NCBI RefSeq assembly: GCF_004151275.2
Contig: NZ_CP130821.1
Location: 992,001-1,056,000, forward strand
Direction of reading: 5' to 3'
Length of the DNA: 64,000 nucleotides
Origin: Flavobacterium dauae
GTDB lineage: Bacteria > Bacteroidota > Bacteroidia > Flavobacteriales > Flavobacteriaceae
Positions 1 to 9,167 of the stretch are shown here, piece by piece (position 1 is the stretch's first letter; each line of letters starts with the position of its first letter). The notes under the pieces were generated by a model that saw only the letters and a program-made list of their open reading frames with translations, did not search any database and was not told the origin of the DNA. The position numbers were made by a program, and so were the translations under genes.

Positions 1-1370
1 GAGGAATAGTAGCGATGTTGGGGTTCTTTAATTCATCCATGTCTGTTGCTACACAACGTTATATGTCTTATGATATAGGGAAAAATGATTTTAAAAAATT
101 AAATAAAACATTCAATTCATCCTTATTGATATATATATTTATAGGACTTTTAATAGTAATTTTATTAGAAACTGTTGGTTTGTGGTATGTAAACAATCGG
201 TTGGTATTTCCTCCTGAAAAATCTTTTTCAGTAAATGTGGTTTATCAATTTTCAATTCTTACTTTTTTAGTAAACCTTACGCAATTACCCTACAATGCGT
301 TGATTTTGGCAAGAGAAAAAATGCAGGTGTATACCTATGTAAGTTTTTTGGATACAATTTTAAAGTTAGTTGTCTTATATCTTTTGTTTTTAGGAGAAAA
401 CAAACTGATTCTTTACTCCGGTTTGATATTTGCGGCAACGGTTATTGTACAAATAGTTTACCACGTCTATTGCCATAAGCGGTTTGAAGAGACAAAAATT
501 AATTTTACTCGGGACAAGGAATATTTAAAAGAATTATTATCTTTTTCAGGATGGAATCTTTTTGGAAGTATAGCTGTCGTTGCCAGAAATCAAGGCGTTA
601 ATTTAGTTCTTAATGTGTTTTTTGGTTTGGTCATTAATGCTGCTTTTTCTATTTCAATTCTTGTTCAAAACGCAGTCGGGTCTTTTGTAGCTAATTTTCA
701 AAAAGCACTTAATCCACAAATTATTAAAAATTATGCAGATGGTAATCATGAAAATGCAATAAAATTAATGAGTGAAGGTGCTAAGTATTCCTTTTATTTA
801 ATGCTTTTTTTTGCCATACCTTTATTAATACATACCCAGTATATATTAAGTGTCTGGCTAACAGATGTCCCACACTATACGGTTATCTTTGTTAGATTAT
901 CGATAGTTGTCTCTTTAATAAATACAATTTCTGGAACATTGATGACAATGTTACAAGCTATTGGGAAAATTAAATGGTATCAAATAATTGACGGTTTTTT
1001 GGTTTTCTTAAATCTACCTTTATCATATATTTTTTTAAAAATAACTGAAAAACCTGAAATTGTGTATGTGGTAATAATTGCAATCAGTATAATAAGCTTT
1101 ATACCTAGAGTTATTTTGTTAAGAAAATATATTAGTTTTAATATTTCAAGTTTTTTTTTAAAAATTATTCTAAATATATTTATTATTGTTGTGGCTTTAT
1201 CTACTGTTTTTCTTTTAAGTATGAGGTTTTTCCTTGCTACAGATAATTTATTTAAATTTTTTATTTGTCTTAGTATTGAGTTTTTGATAATTTTTATAAC
1301 AATTTTTTATTTAGGAATAGGTAAAAATGAGAGAAAAATTTTATTTCAATTAATAGTGCGAAAAAAGTAA
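1..1370 (+). CDS. wzx: Polysaccharide flippase, Wzx/MATE-like (5' end outside window)
   Basis: Multi-pass membrane protein of the polysaccharide-export flippase (MVF/MATE-like) family, which moves undecaprenyl-linked repeat units across the inner membrane. The frame is already open from the first bases (codons for GIVA precede the first ATG at 15), and the first visible residues (FFNSSMSVATQRYMS) resemble an internal loop of these proteins, so the N-terminus lies upstream of the window. About ten hydrophobic segments are visible over some 455 residues. It is followed 8 bp later by a glycosyltransferase and the polymerase is two genes on, the usual company of a Wzx. The family is clear; the substrate is not readable. 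Confidence 0.85.
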   Translation, partial: GIVAMLGFFNSSMSVATQRYMSYDIGKNDFKKLNKTFNSSLLIYIFIGLLIVILLETVGLWYVNNRLVFPPEKSFSVNVVYQFSILTFLVNLTQLPYNALILAREKMQVYTYVSFLDTILKLVVLYLLFLGENKLILYSGLIFAATVIVQIVYHVYCHKRFEETKINFTRDKEYLKELLSFSGWNLFGSIAVVARNQGVNLVLNVFFGLVINAAFSISILVQNAVGSFVANFQKALNPQIIKNYADGNHENAIKLMSEGAKYSFYLMLFFAIPLLIHTQYILSVWLTDVPHYTVIFVRLSIVVSLINTISGTLMTMLQAIGKIKWYQIIDGFLVFLNLPLSYIFLKITEKPEIVYVVIIAISIISFIPRVILLRKYISFNISSFFLKIILNIFIIVVALSTVFLLSMRFFLATDNLFKFFICLSIEFLIIFITIFYLGIGKNERKILFQLIVRKK

Positions 1371-1378
1371 TTAAGAAG

Positions 1379-2197
1379 ATGAATATTTTTATTTCAGTTG
1401 TAATCCCTACATATAAACCTCAAAGCTATATTCTTGAATGTATTGATAGTTTGCAAAAGCAAACGTTGACAAAAAAATTATTTGAAGTCATTATCATATT
1501 AAATGGCGATAAAGAACCATATTATACTGAAGTAGAAAATTATATTAAAGAACATGACAATTTTAAAATAATACATACGGCAACTGCAGGAGTATCCAAT
1601 GCACGTAATATAGGTATTGATGCGGCAAAGGGAAGTCACGTTGTTTTTATTGATGATGACGATTTTATAACAGAAATTTTTTTAGAGGAAATGTACAACC
1701 ATATTGTGAAAACGCCTTTAAATTTAGTAGTTTCAAATTTTTTGAGATATTATGCCGATAATCAAATAGAAAATGATTATATGACCAATTCTTATGAAGA
1801 ATTAAACAATAGTACCGCAACATTTTCTTTAGTTAAAAACAGAAAAATATTATCGTCTTCTTGTGGGAAAGCAATTCCTAAAGAGGTTATTAGTGATTGC
1901 AGGTTCAAGGAGACGGTTAAAATAAGCGAAGACGCGTTGTTTATGTTTGAGATTAGTAAGAACATAAAGGGAATATCTTTTCTACCTTTAAAGGTTGCTT
2001 ATTATCGAAGAATCAGAATAGCGTCCGCTTCCAGAAAAAAAACAAGCGTGTCTACTCGTTTTAAAATATTGGTTCAAAACATAAACAACTTTAGTAAAGT
2101 GTATTTCAGAAATAGTGCTCAATATAGTTTCTCGTTATATATAAACAGGATAATGGCTATTACCAAGCATTTTTTAATTAGTTTAAAAAATAGTTGA
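1379..2197 (+). CDS. Glycosyltransferase family 2
   Basis: GT-A fold glycosyltransferase of 272 residues that should add a sugar to a lipid-linked polysaccharide repeat unit at the cytoplasmic membrane face. The N-terminus has the GT2 signature SVVIPTYKP, followed by GVSNARNIGIDAAKG and the metal/nucleotide-sugar motif FIDDDDF at about residues 90-96. There is no membrane segment. It sits between the flippase (8 bp gap) and the secreted TIM-barrel protein, whose ATG shares a base with this stop (TGATG), so translation is likely coupled. The transferred sugar cannot be told. Confidence 0.88.
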   Translation: MNIFISVVIPTYKPQSYILECIDSLQKQTLTKKLFEVIIILNGDKEPYYTEVENYIKEHDNFKIIHTATAGVSNARNIGIDAAKGSHVVFIDDDDFITEIFLEEMYNHIVKTPLNLVVSNFLRYYADNQIENDYMTNSYEELNNSTATFSLVKNRKILSSSCGKAIPKEVISDCRFKETVKISEDALFMFEISKNIKGISFLPLKVAYYRRIRIASASRKKTSVSTRFKILVQNINNFSKVYFRNSAQYSFSLYINRIMAITKHFLISLKNS

Positions 2198-3369
2198 TGA
2201 ATAAAAGATTCTTATACATAATCTTCTTAATCGGGATAGTAAATTTACTATTCTCGCAGAATATTAAAGCAACTAATTATTCAATGGAAGGCAATCAGCC
2301 AAAATTTCCAATGATAATGTATGCTGTGCCGGCAACGGACAACAATTTTAAAGAAGTTCGTTCGTGGGGGATTAATTATGTACATCAATATGGATTAACA
2401 TCGGGAGCTTTAACAAAAGAAAAGTTAGAAAAAATTAAACAGTATCTTGATTTGGCAACCAAGTATAAATTAAAAGTAATGGTTGATTTAGACGGAGCGA
2501 ATCGCATAGCAAATGGTAAAATAGACGAAATGAAAGTAATCGTACAGAGATTTAAAAGTCATCCGGCAGTGGGCTATTGGTATTTATTTGATGAACCTGA
2601 TAATAAAGCTACCGTAAAAGACTTGCAACCTTATTACGATATGATAAAGACCGAATCACCAAATATTCCAATAACAATATGTCATGCCTGGACTAAAAAC
2701 TGGTATAAATATAATAGTGTTCAAGATATATTATTACACGATATTTATCCTGTAAGTGGCGCTGAATTTCCAAATTCAAAATTAGAAAATCAAACCAATT
2801 TCACAAGTGCAGCAATAAATCAAGGAAAAGGAAAGCATGTGATACCTGTACTTCAATTTTTTAATTGGAAAAGTATGGCTAAATCTCAAACTACAAGTTT
2901 GAGAGGTTATGCAATAAAGAAGCTTCGTTACCCTAATTTTGATGAATTTAGATATTTGTGTTTTTCAACACTTTCACAAGGAGTTAATGGAATGGGGTTT
3001 TATTCATATACACGTTATAAGATGATTAATTCAAATTGGTCAAAAGAAGTAGCTTCTCCTATTTTGAATGAATTAGTAAATTTAACGGATATTATTAATA
3101 CACAAAACTTAAAATTTAATAACATTTATAATTATAAATCAGATAGTTATTTATTTAGTTATTGGAGTGGTGTAAGCGTATCGTATTTTATTATTATTAA
3201 CTCCTCAAGTAAAATGAGAAATATAGAAATAAAAGACAAAAATATTTTGAACGCAAAGAGTTTAGAACCTTGGGGACAAACCAGAAAATTAGATATAATA
3301 AAAGGAAAAAATATGCTGACTTTTACAAATATGAAACCTTGGGAGGTTATTATTTTAAAAGAAATTTAA
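2197..3369 (+). CDS. Secreted TIM-barrel glycoside-hydrolase-like protein
   Basis: Protein of about 390 residues with an N-terminal signal peptide (MNKRFLYIIFLIGIVNLLFS, then QNIKA), so exported. The body looks like a (beta/alpha)8 barrel: GYWYLFDEPDN near residue 125 is the kind of strand end that carries a catalytic acid in glycosidase clans, and a small C-terminal beta domain follows. I chose ATG 2197, which overlaps the upstream TGA, rather than the in-frame TTG at 2194. Within a polysaccharide locus it may trim, release or remodel the exported polymer. I do not recognise the exact family, and the enzyme activity is inference. Confidence 0.55.
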   Translation: MNKRFLYIIFLIGIVNLLFSQNIKATNYSMEGNQPKFPMIMYAVPATDNNFKEVRSWGINYVHQYGLTSGALTKEKLEKIKQYLDLATKYKLKVMVDLDGANRIANGKIDEMKVIVQRFKSHPAVGYWYLFDEPDNKATVKDLQPYYDMIKTESPNIPITICHAWTKNWYKYNSVQDILLHDIYPVSGAEFPNSKLENQTNFTSAAINQGKGKHVIPVLQFFNWKSMAKSQTTSLRGYAIKKLRYPNFDEFRYLCFSTLSQGVNGMGFYSYTRYKMINSNWSKEVASPILNELVNLTDIINTQNLKFNNIYNYKSDSYLFSYWSGVSVSYFIIINSSSKMRNIEIKDKNILNAKSLEPWGQTRKLDIIKGKNMLTFTNMKPWEVIILKEI

Positions 3370-3391
3370 TAAATTTAAGAGATAGAAAACT

Positions 3392-4597
3392 ATGGTAGAA
3401 AATAAAAGGACAAATATGCTTATTTATTTAATAGTATTCCTTTTGGTGTTTTTCATTCCGTCTTCATCTACAATTGGAGGCTTTCAGTTGTGGTATGTAA
3501 TTACCGTTGGAGTAGTGCTTTATGGGGTTTTCAAAAACAATTTGATGGTTGATTATTTAGTCAAAACTGTTTTCCATTTCATTATAATCAGTTTTATTCT
3601 CTTATTTATTTCTTTGTTATTCTCTGGTATGAACTTTGGCTCTTCACAAGACTTTAATGAAATTTTGAGGGTGATAGGCATTTTTAGTATTTTTTATTTA
3701 ATGTATGTCGGTTATTCAGAAAATTGGAATAAAAGAATAGTGTTGTTTTTAAAACTATTTTTACTATTGCAACTTGTATTCTGTTTTTTACAAGAAAACG
3801 ATATTGTTGGTAGAATAATGGGAATTATATGGAACACAGAACGTATATGGAATTTACGGCGCACAGGCTCATTTGCAAACCCAAATATCTTATCAATTTT
3901 TTGTGTAGCTTCGTACTCCTATATTTTTTTTAGAATTAAAAACATTCCAAAAATTTTCTTTGGATTGATTGTTTTTGGAATAATTCTTTTTGCAAGCTCT
4001 AAAACAGGATTGATAGCCTTTCTCATTATAATTTGCGTAAATCTTTTTCTGATTCAAGCAAAATTCAGTTTTAGAAATATAACACTGTTGATTATATCAT
4101 TATTGTTATTAGGTTATATAGGAATTACTTTGTTATATATGTATCAAGATCAATATCCTTATATAGCGCAATTATTAATGATGTTTGATAATGATATAGA
4201 TGCAAGCCAAATAAAATCCATAGGAGATAGGCAAGTAATTTGGACAAATGCACAAAATCAGTTTAATGGATTTTCTTCTTTGCAACAGTTAGTAGGGATT
4301 GGTCCTGCAAAAGATACTGAATTAAATATTATTGATAATGAATTTCTTACCATCTTAGTAAAAATGGGAATAATAGGGTTATTGTTCTATGCACTTGCTA
4401 TTTTTATATTATTAATATTTTTGGTAAAAAATAAAAAAAACTTAGGAGCTAAATCTATGATTGCTATAGTTGTACTGTTTTTGTTGTCATCAGGTAGTGC
4501 TTCAACATTTATAGCGTGGCATTTATCATTAATGTTTTATTTGTTCTTAGGTATATGTTTAAAAGAAATTAAATTAGCTCAATTAATAAAAAATTAA
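3392..4597 (+). CDS. wzy: O-antigen ligase/polymerase family membrane protein (Wzy-like)
   Basis: Hydrophobic protein of 401 residues with about ten to eleven predicted membrane helices and a long periplasmic loop in the second half (around residues 250-300), followed by GIGPAKDTELNIIDNEFLTIL. This matches the Wzy_C/O-antigen polymerase layout, where the loop before the last helices is catalytic. In Wzx/Wzy pathways it joins flipped repeat units into a polymer. It lies between the secreted TIM-barrel protein and a GT4 enzyme, two bases from the next ATG. Polymerase rather than ligase is inferred from the presence of a flippase and an initiating transferase in the same cluster. Confidence 0.78.
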   Translation: MVENKRTNMLIYLIVFLLVFFIPSSSTIGGFQLWYVITVGVVLYGVFKNNLMVDYLVKTVFHFIIISFILLFISLLFSGMNFGSSQDFNEILRVIGIFSIFYLMYVGYSENWNKRIVLFLKLFLLLQLVFCFLQENDIVGRIMGIIWNTERIWNLRRTGSFANPNILSIFCVASYSYIFFRIKNIPKIFFGLIVFGIILFASSKTGLIAFLIIICVNLFLIQAKFSFRNITLLIISLLLLGYIGITLLYMYQDQYPYIAQLLMMFDNDIDASQIKSIGDRQVIWTNAQNQFNGFSSLQQLVGIGPAKDTELNIIDNEFLTILVKMGIIGLLFYALAIFILLIFLVKNKKNLGAKSMIAIVVLFLLSSGSASTFIAWHLSLMFYLFLGICLKEIKLAQLIKN

Positions 4598-4598
4598 T

Positions 4599-5789
4599 AT
4601 GAAAATCTTATACATCCATCAATATTTTAAAACGCCAAAAGAACCAGGAGGGACTCGCTCTTATTGGGTAGCACAAGAGTTAATAAAAAATGGACATCAA
4701 GTAACGATGATTACTGCCGACCCTAAGGCAACCCAGAAAAAAAGAGAAGAAATTATTGATGGAATCAAAGTAATCTATTTGCAAGAGGCCTATAGCCAGG
4801 ACATGTCTATTTCGACAAGGTTAAAAGCATTTTTGGGTTTTGTTTGGAAAAGTATTACCGAAGCCAGAAAACACAAAAATATAGACTTGGTTATTGCTAC
4901 TTCTACACCTTTGACGGTTGGAATTACAGCTTTGTATATGAAGTGGTTTAAAAAAGTACCGTATGTATTTGAAGTACGTGATTTATGGCCTGAAGTGCCT
5001 ATTCAAATGGGAGCATTTAAAAGTCCGTTTATTGTAAAACCTACCCGTTGGTTTGAAAAAACAATCTATAAAAATGCTGAACATGTGATAGCGCTCTCTC
5101 CGGGAATGCGGGATGGTGTAACAAAGTATATTTACAAAACAAAAACATCGATGATTCCAAATATGGCTAAAATGGATGAGTTTTGGCCACGGGAAAAAAA
5201 CTGTGAATTAGAACATAAGTTGGGGTTAAACCCTAATAGTTTTAAGATTATTCATTTTGGAGCATTAGGGTTAGCAAATGGAGCTCATACAATTATCGAA
5301 TCAGCCAAATTATTAAAAGATGATAAATCCATAGAGTTCCTATTTGTAGGAGGAGGTTCAACCGAAAAAAATCTTGTCGAAGAATGTGAAAAGTATCAAT
5401 TGAATAATGTTAAATTTTTAGGAAGATTTCCAATGAGAGAAATGTCAGAAATAGTAAATTTGTCAGATGTTTCTATGGTAAGTTTTATGGATTTACCAAT
5501 TTTATATACCAATTCTCCAAATAAATTATTTGACTCCTTATCGGCAGGAAAGCCAATCATTGTCAATTCAGCTGGATGGACAAAAGACATGGTTGAAGAA
5601 AACAATTGTGGGTATTATGTAAACCCTAATAAGCCACAGGAATTAGTAGATAAAATTTTGTTTTTAAAAGAACACCCAGAAGTTGTTATAGAAATGGGAC
5701 AAAATTCACGAACTTTGGCAGAAACGGTTTATGATAAATCGATTCTTTGTAATCGATTTGTAGAAATAATAAATTTATATAACAAATAA
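4599..5789 (+). CDS. Glycosyltransferase family 4, WbuB-like
   Basis: GT-B fold retaining glycosyltransferase of 396 residues. It starts MKILYIHQYFKTPKEPGGTRSYW, the glycine-rich acceptor-side loop of the WbuB/FnlA-locus GT4 group. The C-terminal half has the donor-binding region (HFGALGLANGAHTIIE, FVGGGS, then SPNKLFDSLSAGKPIIVN near residue 310, the E/N-x7-E area of GT4). No membrane span. Translation is probably coupled to the polymerase (1 bp gap). It likely adds a UDP-sugar to the lipid-linked unit; the sugar cannot be told. Confidence 0.87.
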   Translation: MKILYIHQYFKTPKEPGGTRSYWVAQELIKNGHQVTMITADPKATQKKREEIIDGIKVIYLQEAYSQDMSISTRLKAFLGFVWKSITEARKHKNIDLVIATSTPLTVGITALYMKWFKKVPYVFEVRDLWPEVPIQMGAFKSPFIVKPTRWFEKTIYKNAEHVIALSPGMRDGVTKYIYKTKTSMIPNMAKMDEFWPREKNCELEHKLGLNPNSFKIIHFGALGLANGAHTIIESAKLLKDDKSIEFLFVGGGSTEKNLVEECEKYQLNNVKFLGRFPMREMSEIVNLSDVSMVSFMDLPILYTNSPNKLFDSLSAGKPIIVNSAGWTKDMVEENNCGYYVNPNKPQELVDKILFLKEHPEVVIEMGQNSRTLAETVYDKSILCNRFVEIINLYNK

Positions 5790-5809
5790 TTTTTTATATA
5801 TTTAAGAAT

Positions 5810-6598
5810 ATGAATAATTCATTGAGTAAGAGATTGGTACAAAGTAAATTACATAAGCCAATTAAATTAATCGGAGCGTGGTGGAATAAATTGATTATAG
5901 AAAATGGCTCTAATGCAGAAGGTTCTGTAAAAACAATTTATGTAATAAGCCCTTATAAGACAGGTACTACTTATATTGCTAGTTTGTGGGGTGAACAATA
6001 TGCAAAACATGAACCTTATCATATGTATTCCTTGAAATACCTGAATAAAAGAAATTTTACAAAAAACTTTCAACAAAGACAAAATAAATTAAATATTCGA
6101 ATAGAGTGTTCTGGTTTTTTAAGTGCTTGTATAGAAAAGTTACCAGTTTCTACTCAGTACATATTCATTTTGCGCCCACCTATAAGTTGGATACAATCAG
6201 TTTTAAACCATTTTTTTTTATTAAAGGATTTAGGGTATAATTATATTGATGAATATTATTGGAAAAAAGAGTTAGGTTATAGTTTACAAAACATCTTATT
6301 AGAAGCGAATCAAGTAGATTTGGAAATAATGATAAAAGACTTATATCGAATTTACTTAAAGTATATTCATCAATGTCTCAGACATCCTACTGTGAAATTT
6401 GTAGAAATGAAAGATTTAGATGATTTTGCAAAAAAACTAGGGGAAGAAATTAATGTTACTCCTAATTTTCAAAAATCTTGGAAACGTCCATCTAAATTTA
6501 GATATGATAAAGTTGACGTGAAGAATATTATAAATGAGGATGCGTACAACGAACTAATAGGTTCTATTCCTAAAGAAAAATACTATTTAAAGACTTAA
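5810..6598 (+). CDS. Sulfotransferase-like P-loop protein
   Basis: Protein of 262 residues that looks like a PAPS-dependent carbohydrate sulfotransferase. Near residue 45 it has YVISPYKTGTTYIASLWG, matching the 5'-phosphosulfate-binding loop of sulfotransferases (PKxGTTxL type). Near residue 120 it has FILRPPISWIQSVLNHFF, which fits the 3'-phosphate-binding strand-helix (R then S a few residues on). It sits inside the glycosyltransferase run, and genes for making PAPS (cysC, cysD, cysN) and for clearing the by-product PAP (cysQ) follow within 2-6 kb in the same direction, which strongly supports the assignment. The acceptor is presumably the polysaccharide made here. Alternative: an unrelated P-loop kinase-like protein. 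Confidence 0.65.
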   Translation: MNNSLSKRLVQSKLHKPIKLIGAWWNKLIIENGSNAEGSVKTIYVISPYKTGTTYIASLWGEQYAKHEPYHMYSLKYLNKRNFTKNFQQRQNKLNIRIECSGFLSACIEKLPVSTQYIFILRPPISWIQSVLNHFFLLKDLGYNYIDEYYWKKELGYSLQNILLEANQVDLEIMIKDLYRIYLKYIHQCLRHPTVKFVEMKDLDDFAKKLGEEINVTPNFQKSWKRPSKFRYDKVDVKNIINEDAYNELIGSIPKEKYYLKT

Positions 6599-6609
6599 TT
6601 TTTCCCATT

Positions 6610-7218
6610 ATGTATAAAAGATTTTTCAAAGTTATTTTAGATTTTTTCATTGCTTTTTTATTTTTAGTAATCTTAAGTCCAATTTTTGTGATAACAATGA
6701 TTGGGTTATATTTTAATAATGATGGCAAGCCTTTTTTTTTTCAAAAGAGACCGGGTAAAAACAATAAAATATTTAAGATTATTAAGTTTAAGACTATGAA
6801 TGATAAAAAAGATGCACAAGGAAATCTTTTGCCTGATAATCAGCGTTTAACTAAGGTTGGGGCTTTTGTTCGCAAAACCTCTTTAGATGAAATTCCACAA
6901 TTGATTAATGTGCTAAAAGGAAATATGAGTTTAATAGGTCCCCGACCATTGCTTCCTGAATACTTAGATTTATATAATGATTTTCAGAAAAGAAGGCATG
7001 AAGTGAAACCGGGAATTACTGGTTGGGCACAAGTTAATGGCAGAAATGCTATTAGTTGGCAACAAAAATTTGAATTTGATGTATGGTATGTGGATAATGT
7101 AAGATTTATATTAGATATAAAAATATTGTTCTTAACCATTAAAAAAGTGTTCGTTCGAGAGGGAATTTCACAAGAAGGACAAGCGACAATGGAAGCTTTT
7201 AAGGGAAATATTAAATAG
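6610..7218 (+). CDS. Undecaprenyl-phosphate sugar-1-phosphate transferase (initiating transferase)
   Basis: Short member (202 residues) of the bacterial sugar transferase family (PF02397; PglC/WcaJ catalytic domain). One N-terminal reentrant/membrane helix (residues 8-32) is followed by FFFQKRPGKNNKIFKIIKFKTM, the basic membrane-interface segment, then TKVGAFVRKTSLDEIPQLINVLKGNMSLIGPRPLL with the catalytic Asp-Glu pair (DEIPQ), and KPGITGWAQVNGR. It attaches the first sugar phosphate to undecaprenyl phosphate. The small size is that of PglC-type enzymes. It is followed 9 bp later by a PglD/NeuD-type acyltransferase, the pairing seen in bacillosamine-type pathways. Confidence 0.92.
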   Translation: MYKRFFKVILDFFIAFLFLVILSPIFVITMIGLYFNNDGKPFFFQKRPGKNNKIFKIIKFKTMNDKKDAQGNLLPDNQRLTKVGAFVRKTSLDEIPQLINVLKGNMSLIGPRPLLPEYLDLYNDFQKRRHEVKPGITGWAQVNGRNAISWQQKFEFDVWYVDNVRFILDIKILFLTIKKVFVREGISQEGQATMEAFKGNIK

Positions 7219-7227
7219 AATTAATTT

Positions 7228-7875
7228 ATGAGAAATATCGCAATTTTTGGAGCAGGTGGTTTTGGTAGAGAAGTTAAAACAATCATTGATGCAATTAATA
7301 AAATAAATAAAGACACCTATAACTTTATTGGCTTTTATGACGATGGAATTGAAAAGGGAACGATTGTTAATGGTTATCCGATTTTAGGAGGAGTAAAAGA
7401 AATAAATCAAGTGGAAGTCGATTTGTCTTTAGTTGTTTCAATTGGTGATCCCAAAATAAAAAAAATAATTTTAAGTAAAATAACTAATTCTAATATTAGT
7501 TTTCCAACAATTATTCACCCTAATACATCAATCTCTAATGATGATGTTCAAATTGGTAAAGGGTCAATAGTTTGTGAGGGAACAATAATTACTTGTAATA
7601 TAAGAATTGGGGAGTTTGTAATTTTTAATTTAATGTGTACTGTAGGACATGATGTAACTATTGATGATTACTGTGCTTTTATGCCTTCTGTAAATATTTC
7701 GGGAGAAGTTCATATCCAAAATAGTGTTTATGTAGGAACAGGTGCAAAAATTATTAATTTATTGAATATTGGAGAAAATACTGTTATTGGAGCCGGTTCT
7801 GTTGTTTCAAAACCGCTGCCTGCTAATTGTACGGCGGTTGGAGTTCCTGCTAAACCAATTAAATTTCATAAATAA
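7228..7875 (+). CDS. NeuD/PglD-family sugar O/N-acyltransferase
   Basis: Protein of 215 residues with an N-terminal Rossmann-like sugar-nucleotide domain (IAIFGAGGFGREVKTII) and a C-terminal left-handed beta-helix of hexapeptide repeats (IGKGSIVCEGTII, IGEFVIFNLMCTVGHDVTIDDYC, VYVGTGAKI, IGENTVIGAGSVVSK). His in TVGHD is the expected catalytic base of PglD. It would transfer an acetyl group from acetyl-CoA to an amino or hydroxyl group of a nucleotide sugar. Together with the PglC-like transferase upstream and the DegT-type aminotransferase at 12124, it could complete an acetamido-sugar pathway (PglE-PglD-PglC logic); that link is inference. Confidence 0.87.
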   Translation: MRNIAIFGAGGFGREVKTIIDAINKINKDTYNFIGFYDDGIEKGTIVNGYPILGGVKEINQVEVDLSLVVSIGDPKIKKIILSKITNSNISFPTIIHPNTSISNDDVQIGKGSIVCEGTIITCNIRIGEFVIFNLMCTVGHDVTIDDYCAFMPSVNISGEVHIQNSVYVGTGAKIINLLNIGENTVIGAGSVVSKPLPANCTAVGVPAKPIKFHK

Positions 7876-7933
7876 TGAATAATAAGCATCTAATTTTTTT
7901 AATTCATACCTCTGTACAATAAAATTTAAAACC

Positions 7934-8737
7934 ATGCAAACAAAAGAAATCCTCTCATTATCAGTTCGCTCGGCTATTGAAGCAGGAGAAAAAATTATGG
8001 AGATATACAAAAGAGATTTTTCTGTGGAATACAAAGACGACAAAAGTCCTTTGACCGAAGCTGACAAAGCATCTAACATTATTATTTGTGAGAATTTAAA
8101 AAATACCTTTCCCATCATCAGCGAAGAAAACAAACTTATTGATTATGCTGAAAGAAAAGATTGGAACACTTGCTGGCTAATTGACCCGATTGACGGAACC
8201 AAAGAATTCATCAAAAAGAACGGAGAATTTACCGTCAATATTGCATTGATTCAAAATAATCTTCCTGTTTTGGGTGTGGTTTATCTTCCTGCCAAAAGGG
8301 TGCTTTATTTTGCGGCAGAAGAAATGGGTAGTTTCAAATATGAATTCCAAGAAAAAGAAAATCTTCCGGAGTTCGAAACATTGCTCGCTTCATCCCAAAA
8401 ACTCAACGGAGAAAATCTTCCACAAAAATACACTATAGTAGCTTCGCGCTCACATATGTCTCCCGAAACGGAAGCATTTATAGAAGGATGTCGTAAAAAA
8501 TACGGAGAAGTAGAACTCATCAGTAAAGGAAGCTCCATTAAGCTCTGTCTGGTGGCAGAAGGAAGTGCACAAGTATATCCGCGTGTAGCACCAACTATGG
8601 AGTGGGATACGGCAGCCGCTCATGCCGTTGCAAAATTTGCAGGTTGCAGCGTTAATGACTTTTATAAACGAACCGAACTAAAATACAATAAAGAGAATTT
8701 ATTGAATCCGTATTTCATTGTTGCCCATGAAGGATAA
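7934..8737 (+). CDS. cysQ: 3'(2'),5'-bisphosphate nucleotidase CysQ
   Basis: Inositol-monophosphatase-fold enzyme of 267 residues that hydrolyses 3'-phosphoadenosine-5'-phosphate (PAP) to AMP. Visible metal-site motifs are DKSPLTEADKASN (about residues 37-49), ISEE (residue 66), WLIDPIDGTKEF (about residues 80-91) and a late EWDTAAAHAV (about residues 220-229). PAP is the inhibitory by-product of sulfotransferases, so its place between a sulfotransferase-bearing polysaccharide cluster and the PAPS-synthesis genes makes sense. A 58-bp gap separates it from the acyltransferase; the next gene starts inside its last codons. Confidence 0.93.
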   Translation: MQTKEILSLSVRSAIEAGEKIMEIYKRDFSVEYKDDKSPLTEADKASNIIICENLKNTFPIISEENKLIDYAERKDWNTCWLIDPIDGTKEFIKKNGEFTVNIALIQNNLPVLGVVYLPAKRVLYFAAEEMGSFKYEFQEKENLPEFETLLASSQKLNGENLPQKYTIVASRSHMSPETEAFIEGCRKKYGEVELISKGSSIKLCLVAEGSAQVYPRVAPTMEWDTAAAHAVAKFAGCSVNDFYKRTELKYNKENLLNPYFIVAHEG

Positions 8738-9167
8738 TTCACATAAAAGGCACATCGTCAAGGCAATTACCTGGCGTATCGTAGGAACCATTGACACAAT
8801 GCTTCTTGCGTGGATTATTTCCGGGAATCCTTTAATTGGTGTAAAAGTAGGTGCTGCGGAAGTGTTGACCAAAATGTTCCTTTACTACTTTCACGAAAGG
8901 GTTTGGTTTAAAGTAAATCTTGCAAAAGACGGTAGGGTTTTAGAAAGCCGTAAAAGACATATTGCCAAAACCATTACGTGGCGTATTGTAGGAACAATGG
9001 ATACAATGCTCCTTGCGTGGATTATTTCCGGTGACCCTTTAATCGGTTTAAAAGTAGGGTTAACAGAAGTTGTGACCAAAATGCTGCTTTACTATTTCCA
9101 CGAAAGAGTTTGGTACAGAATTAATTACGGACTCCCTCAAAGACAATCAGATAAAAATTATGAATGA
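8727..9167 (+). CDS. Tandem DUF2061 membrane protein
   Basis: Protein of 146 residues made of two copies of the DUF2061 domain. Each copy has the block KRHIxKxITWRIVGTxDTMLLAWIISG(N/D)PLIG followed by a (T/L)KMxLYYFHERVW helix end; copy 1 spans about residues 5-65 and copy 2 about 73-135. Each copy has two short hydrophobic stretches. ATG 8727 lies inside the cysQ reading frame (11-bp overlap); an in-frame TTG at 8718 is less likely. It overlaps cysC by 8 bp, so it is co-expressed with PAPS synthesis. The function of DUF2061 is unknown; in this setting a role in sulfate or sulfated-compound handling is a guess. Confidence 0.82.
   Translation: MKDNSHKRHIVKAITWRIVGTIDTMLLAWIISGNPLIGVKVGAAEVLTKMFLYYFHERVWFKVNLAKDGRVLESRKRHIAKTITWRIVGTMDTMLLAWIISGDPLIGLKVGLTEVVTKMLLYYFHERVWYRINYGLPQRQSDKNYE

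Noticed and set aside
5867..6082. Antisense frame over the sulfotransferase-like gene
   Set aside because: It lies inside a well-supported gene in a co-directional operon; no promoter or homologous features.
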